Source: Acidimicrobiales bacterium
Lineage (GTDB): Bacteria > Actinomycetota > Acidimicrobiia > Acidimicrobiales > RAAP-2
Assembly: GCA_017883125.1 (NCBI GenBank)
Contig: JADGOD010000042.1
Span: 1-10,187, forward strand
Length of the DNA stretch: 10,187 nucleotides
Reading direction: 5' to 3'
Below, piece by piece: positions 6,912 to 10,187 of the stretch (positions are counted from its first letter, which is position 1; each line of letters starts with the position of its first letter). The position numbers were made by a program, and so were the translations under genes. The notes below the pieces were generated by a model. The model searched no databases and was not told the origin of the DNA. It saw only the letters and a list, made by a program, of their open reading frames with translations.

Positions 6912-8054
6912 TCAGGTGGTGGCCGGCTGAGGGCGTCGGGCCCACCAGAGGGCCGGGAGCAGGGCCAGGAGCCCGAGGATGGCGCCCAGGACACACGTGA
7001 CGCTCCAGCTACCGATGGAGTAGGCGAGGCCGCCCAGAAGCGATCCGGTGGCCCCTCCGACGAAGTAGCAGACCATGTAGGCGCTGTTGATGCGGCTCCT
7101 CGACTCGGGGGCCAGGCCATAGATGATCGACTGGTTGGTGATCTGCATCCCCTGGACGCCGGCGTCGAGGACGATGACCCCGATGATCATGGCGGCCAAG
7201 GAGCCACCCGCGACGCCGATGAGCAGGAAGGAGGCGGCGAGCATCGACGCCGCCACCGCGGTGGTCAGGACCGTCTGCTTCTGATCGGCGAGCCGCCCTG
7301 CCGCGTTGGCGGCCAGGACGCCGGCGACGCCGAGGAGGCCGAAGAGCCCGATCGTGCCCTGTGAGTACGAGAACGGCGGGGCGGAGAGCTTGAAGGCAAT
7401 GGTGGACCAGAGCACCGAGAAGCAGGCGAAGCTCATGGCACCCATCCATGCCCGACGGCGCAGCTCGGGGAGGGTGGCGAGCAGGCGGAACGAGCCCGCC
7501 ACGAGCGAGGGGTACGCGACGTGGGGTCGTGCGGCCTCGGTCGGCAGGAGGCGGGCGAGGAGGATGGCGAAGAGCGCCATCAGCACCGCTCCCATGACGT
7601 AGACGCTGCGCCACCCGGCGTACTGCGCGATCAGGCCCGAGACGGTCCGAGAGAGCAGAATCCCCAGCAGCAGGCCGCTCATCAGCCGGGCCACGATCCG
7701 GCCCCGCTTCTCGGCGGGTGCGAGGTCGGCGGCGAAGGGGATCATCACCTGGCCGCCGACGGAGACGACGCCGATGATCAGGGTGATCGATGCGAAGGCG
7801 GGGAACGATGTGAGCACCGAGCCAAGCGCCATCGCCACCGCCGCCAGCGTGAAGATGGTGACGACGAGCCGGCGGCGGGCGATCAGGTCGCCCAGGGGCA
7901 CCACCAGGGCCAGCCCGGCGGCGTAGCCCACCTGGGTGAGGGTGATGAGGGACGATGCGGCGGCCTCGCTGATGTCGAAGTCGCCCTTGACCTCATGGAG
8001 GAGAGGCTGAAGGTAATAGAGGTTGGCGACGATGGCCCCGGTGGCGACAGCCAT
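6912..8054 (-). CDS. MFS transporter, DHA1-like, start uncertain
   Basis: This is a major facilitator superfamily secondary transporter, probably a proton-driven exporter; the substrate cannot be told. From ATG 8054 it has 380 residues with about twelve helices. Near the start is NLYYLQPLL (11-19), typical of helix 1 in AraJ/drug-efflux-like members. Motif A follows helix 2 (GDLIARRRLV, 55-64), with a degenerate copy in the second half (AGRLADQKQ, 252-260). A conserved C-terminal stretch reads TNQSIIYGLAPESRSRINSAY. The ATG falls inside helix 1: the frame stays open upstream to a stop at 8169-8171 and encodes SDLKEPSAALIVL just before the Met, but contains no ATG, GTG or TTG. CTG at 8064-8066 is a possible true start, 12 bases after AAGGAG. 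It lies 61 bases downstream of ctaF on the same strand and may be co-transcribed. Confidence 0.88.
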   Translation of the reverse strand: MAVATGAIVANLYYLQPLLHEVKGDFDISEAAASSLITLTQVGYAAGLALVVPLGDLIARRRLVVTIFTLAAVAMALGSVLTSFPAFASITLIIGVVSVGGQVMIPFAADLAPAEKRGRIVARLMSGLLLGILLSRTVSGLIAQYAGWRSVYVMGAVLMALFAILLARLLPTEAARPHVAYPSLVAGSFRLLATLPELRRRAWMGAMSFACFSVLWSTIAFKLSAPPFSYSQGTIGLFGLLGVAGVLAANAAGRLADQKQTVLTTAVAASMLAASFLLIGVAGGSLAAMIIGVIVLDAGVQGMQITNQSIIYGLAPESRSRINSAYMVCYFVGGATGSLLGGLAYSIGSWSVTCVLGAILGLLALLPALWWARRPQPATT

Positions 8055-8078
8055 CAGGACGATCAGGGCCGCCGAAGG

Positions 8079-8084
8079 CTCCTT
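8079..8084 (-). promoter_or_regulatory. Candidate ribosome binding site of the MFS gene
   Basis: AAGGAG on the minus strand is a near-perfect Shine-Dalgarno sequence between ctaF and the MFS gene. It lies 24 bases before ATG 8054, too far for normal use, and 12 bases before an in-frame CTG at 8066. It argues for a start upstream of the ATG, though the match could be chance. Confidence 0.4.
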
Positions 8085-8115
8085 GAGATCGCTGCCGTGT
8101 GTGGCAGCGGGTTCT

Positions 8116-8511
8116 CTAGACGTTGCCGCCGCGCCGTGACTCGGCCGCCGCGCCCGCCAGGGCAGCGGCTAGGAGGGCTACGCCGGGCACGGCGAACCAG
8201 GTGCCGAAGACGAGGGCGAGGACCATGACCCAGCAGCCCATCCCGAGGACGAACGGCCAGATCGAGGTCGACGGGAACGAGTCGATGACGCCGGCCCCAT
8301 CGGCGATGGTGGCGTCGTCGCGGTCTTCGGGACGGTTGCCCCCCGAGCGGCGGTACCACCAGAAGTAGTAGAGGCCGGGGAGCATGCCGAGGAGGAACGC
8401 CCCGAGCAGCATGATGCCGCCTCCGTCATCGTGACCCCATCCCCAGTAGACGGCGCCGATGAGCCCGAAGAACAGGCCGAGCAGGAGCAGGAGGATGGAT
8501 TCTTGCTTCAT
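8116..8511 (-). CDS. ctaF: Cytochrome c oxidase subunit IV, actinobacterial type
   Basis: This small membrane subunit of the actinobacterial aa3 oxidase has no cofactor and packs against the catalytic core. The 131 residues form four helices (about 4-23, 31-52, 83-104 and 105-123) in two hairpins. Between them is the diagnostic hydrophilic loop with RPEDRDDATIADGAG (60-74), followed by a Trp-Pro at the start of helix 3; this loop matches the RPED...DGAG pattern I recall from mycobacterial CtaF. Length is close to the usual 130-140. The ATG overlaps the ctaD stop by one base (TGATG), so the two are probably translationally coupled, with AGAAGG in the end of ctaD about ten bases before the start. 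Confidence 0.92.
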   Translation of the reverse strand: MKQESILLLLLGLFFGLIGAVYWGWGHDDGGGIMLLGAFLLGMLPGLYYFWWYRRSGGNRPEDRDDATIADGAGVIDSFPSTSIWPFVLGMGCWVMVLALVFGTWFAVPGVALLAAALAGAAAESRRGGNV

Positions 8512-10187
8512 CAGGCGTCAACCTTCTCAACAGGAGCGGACCCAGGGGCGGCGTGCCCGTGGCCCAGAGCGGGGTGCTCGGGGTGGTGGTAGTCCCACGT
8601 CGGACGCTCGGAGCGGATCGGGGGGAGGCTCAGGAAGTTGTGGTGCGGCGGCGGCGAGGTGGTGAACCACTCGAGGCCGGATGCGTCCCACGGGTTGTCG
8701 CCGGCGATGATCGGCTTCTTCCAGCTGACGAAGACGTTGACCACGAACAGCAGCGTCGAGATCCCGATGAGCAGCGCGCCGACGGACTCCCAGATGTTGA
8801 GCGACTGCCAGCTCGGGTTGTTCGGATAGACCGCCATCCGGCGAGGCATGCCGTGGAGGCCGACCAGGTACCCCGGGAGTGTGAAGAGCTGGGTACCGAT
8901 GAAGAGGAACCAGAACTGGGTCTTGCCGATCCCCTCGTGGAGCATCCTCCCGGTGATCTTCGGAACCCAGAAGTAGAGGCCTGCCATCCCACCGAGCATC
9001 AGCGCCATGACAATCGAGTGGAAGTGGGCGACGACGAAGTAGGTGTCGTGGGTGAAGAAGTCGAGCGGCGGCGAGGCGAGGTAGATCCCGGTGATGCCTC
9101 CGAGCAGGAACGTGATGACGAAGCCGATGGACATCAGCATCGCCGTCGAGAAGACGAGCTGACCTCCCCACATCGTGCCGATCCAGTTGAAGATCTTGAT
9201 GCCCGTCGGAACGGCGATCAGGAGGCTCATGATGGAGAAGAAGGGCAAGAGGACCGCTCCGGTGGTGAACATGTGGTGGGCCCACACCCCCAGTGACAGC
9301 GCGGCGATCGACAAGGTGGCGAAGATCATGCCCTTGTAGCCGAAGAGCGGCTTCTTCGAGAAGACCGGGATGATCTCGGTGACCATTCCAAAGAACGGCA
9401 GGGCGAGGATGTAGACCTCAGGGTGGCCCCAGAACCAGAAGATGTGCTGCCACAGCAGCGGGACGCCTCCGCCATTGACTGAGTAGATGTGGGTCCCGAA
9501 GTGGCGGTCGCAGTAGAGCATGATCAGGCCAGCGGTGAGGACGGGGAAGGCCAGAAGGATCAGGATCCCTGTGACCAGCATGTTCCACGTGAAGATCGGC
9601 ATCCGGAAGAGCGTCATGCCCGGAGCACGCAGGTAGAAGATCGTGGCCACGAGGTTGACGCCCGAGAAGATCGCAGAGAACCCGGTCAGCAACAGTGCGC
9701 CGATCCACAGGTCTGCGCCGGCTCCAGGGGTGTTGACTGCACTCGAGAGAGGGGCGTAGCCGACCCAGCCGAAGCTGGCGGCGCCACCAGCGGTCAGGAA
9801 GCCCAGCAGCATCGTGATCGAACCGGACAGATAGAGCCAGTACGACAGGGCGTTCAGACGGGGGAAGGCCATGTCCGGGGCACCGACCTGAAGCGGGATC
9901 AGGTAGTTGGCCAGCCCGGCGAAGGCAAACGGTCCGGCGAACAGGTAGATCATCACGCTGCCGTGCATCGTGAAGAGCTCGTTGTACTGAGAGAAGGACA
10001 CGAGGGTCGAGGTCGGCGAGACCAGCTGGGCCCGGATGATCTCGGCGAACGCTCCGCCGATCACCATCATGATGACGCTGGTGACGATGTAGTTGATCCC
10101 GATGACCTTGTGGTCCGTCGAGGTCAGCCACTTGAGGATCCCCGTGGGGCCGTGGTGCTCACCACCGTGCGACTGACCGTGGTCGTC
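8511..10187 (-). CDS. ctaD: Cytochrome c oxidase subunit I, 5' partial
   Basis: This is the catalytic subunit of the aa3 oxidase, reducing O2 to water and pumping protons. The frame is open to the right edge with no start, so the true N-terminus is beyond it; 558 residues are visible, close to full length. Counted from the first visible residue, likely heme a ligands are His75 (FTMHGS) and His390, and the heme a3 ligand is His388 (VVAHFH). CuB ligands are His255 in WGHPEVY, with the Tyr259 cross-link partner, and His304/His305 (AHHMF). Glu257 in GHPEVY marks an A1-type oxidase with a D-channel, and Lys331 (PTGIKIF) is the K-channel lysine. Both ends are His-rich: DDHGQSHGGEHHG at the start and several His pairs in the tail. 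The stop overlaps the ctaF start. ctaC is not seen and would be expected further right. Confidence 0.97.
   Translation of the reverse strand, partial: DDHGQSHGGEHHGPTGILKWLTSTDHKVIGINYIVTSVIMMVIGGAFAEIIRAQLVSPTSTLVSFSQYNELFTMHGSVMIYLFAGPFAFAGLANYLIPLQVGAPDMAFPRLNALSYWLYLSGSITMLLGFLTAGGAASFGWVGYAPLSSAVNTPGAGADLWIGALLLTGFSAIFSGVNLVATIFYLRAPGMTLFRMPIFTWNMLVTGILILLAFPVLTAGLIMLYCDRHFGTHIYSVNGGGVPLLWQHIFWFWGHPEVYILALPFFGMVTEIIPVFSKKPLFGYKGMIFATLSIAALSLGVWAHHMFTTGAVLLPFFSIMSLLIAVPTGIKIFNWIGTMWGGQLVFSTAMLMSIGFVITFLLGGITGIYLASPPLDFFTHDTYFVVAHFHSIVMALMLGGMAGLYFWVPKITGRMLHEGIGKTQFWFLFIGTQLFTLPGYLVGLHGMPRRMAVYPNNPSWQSLNIWESVGALLIGISTLLFVVNVFVSWKKPIIAGDNPWDASGLEWFTTSPPPHHNFLSLPPIRSERPTWDYHHPEHPALGHGHAAPGSAPVEKVDA

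Noticed and set aside
5807..7120. A 437-codon minus-strand open frame opposite the lipoprotein and extending through the gap into the MFS gene
   Set aside because: It overlaps the MFS gene in another frame and the lipoprotein antisense, has no recognisable motif, and its composition fits a shadow frame.
7521..8228. A 235-codon plus-strand open frame opposite the MFS gene and ctaF
   Set aside because: Its Asp/Gly/His/Arg-rich composition mirrors membrane-helix codons on the other strand, and it crosses two well-supported genes.
8553..9296. A 247-codon plus-strand open frame opposite ctaD
   Set aside because: It is antisense to the catalytic core of oxidase subunit I, with a strongly charged composition and no domain.

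Overview
The window is high-GC DNA that reads as an actinobacterial chromosome segment carrying most of the cytochrome bc1–aa3 respiratory supercomplex. The features pointing that way are a ctaE-qcrC-qcrA-qcrB order, a diheme QcrC with two CxxCH motifs, a Rieske protein with three membrane helices and an actinobacterial-type oxidase subunit IV (CtaF). The overall style suggests a deep-branching actinobacterium, perhaps class Acidimicrobiia, but that placement is inference without a database search.

Layout. Positions 1-1632 (+) hold the 3' part of a HelD-family, UvrD-like ATPase whose 5' end lies off the left edge. After a 56-base gap, five genes run on the + strand as a tightly packed operon: ctaE (1689-2285), qcrC (2282-3280), qcrA (3277-4209), qcrB (4206-5747) and an exported phosphodiester-glycosidase-like lipoprotein (best read as 5744-6793). 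Each of the four junctions is a 4-base stop/start overlap: GTGA, GTGA, ATGA and CTGA. A 118-base gap separates this operon from a convergent minus-strand group. Read in its own direction, that group is ctaD (8511-10187, 5' end off the right edge), ctaF (8116-8511, overlapping ctaD by one base) and an MFS transporter (6912-8054, start uncertain).

How the genes work together. QcrB oxidises menaquinol and passes electrons to the Rieske centre of QcrA. The diheme QcrC stands in for a soluble cytochrome c and hands electrons to the oxidase, of which CtaD (heme a, heme a3 and CuB), CtaE and CtaF are encoded here. CtaC, the CuA subunit, is not in the window; it would be expected upstream of ctaD beyond the right edge. 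The HelD protein and the MFS transporter have no evident respiratory role.

Most notable points. The lipoprotein gene coupled to qcrB seems to start at a CTG codon, which a standard gene caller would miss, cutting off the signal peptide. A lipoprotein of this family, translationally coupled to cytochrome b, is a candidate accessory periplasmic partner of the supercomplex. The MFS gene also lacks an ordinary start codon that would give a full first membrane helix. I saw no tRNA, rRNA, CRISPR array, insertion sequence or long repeat.
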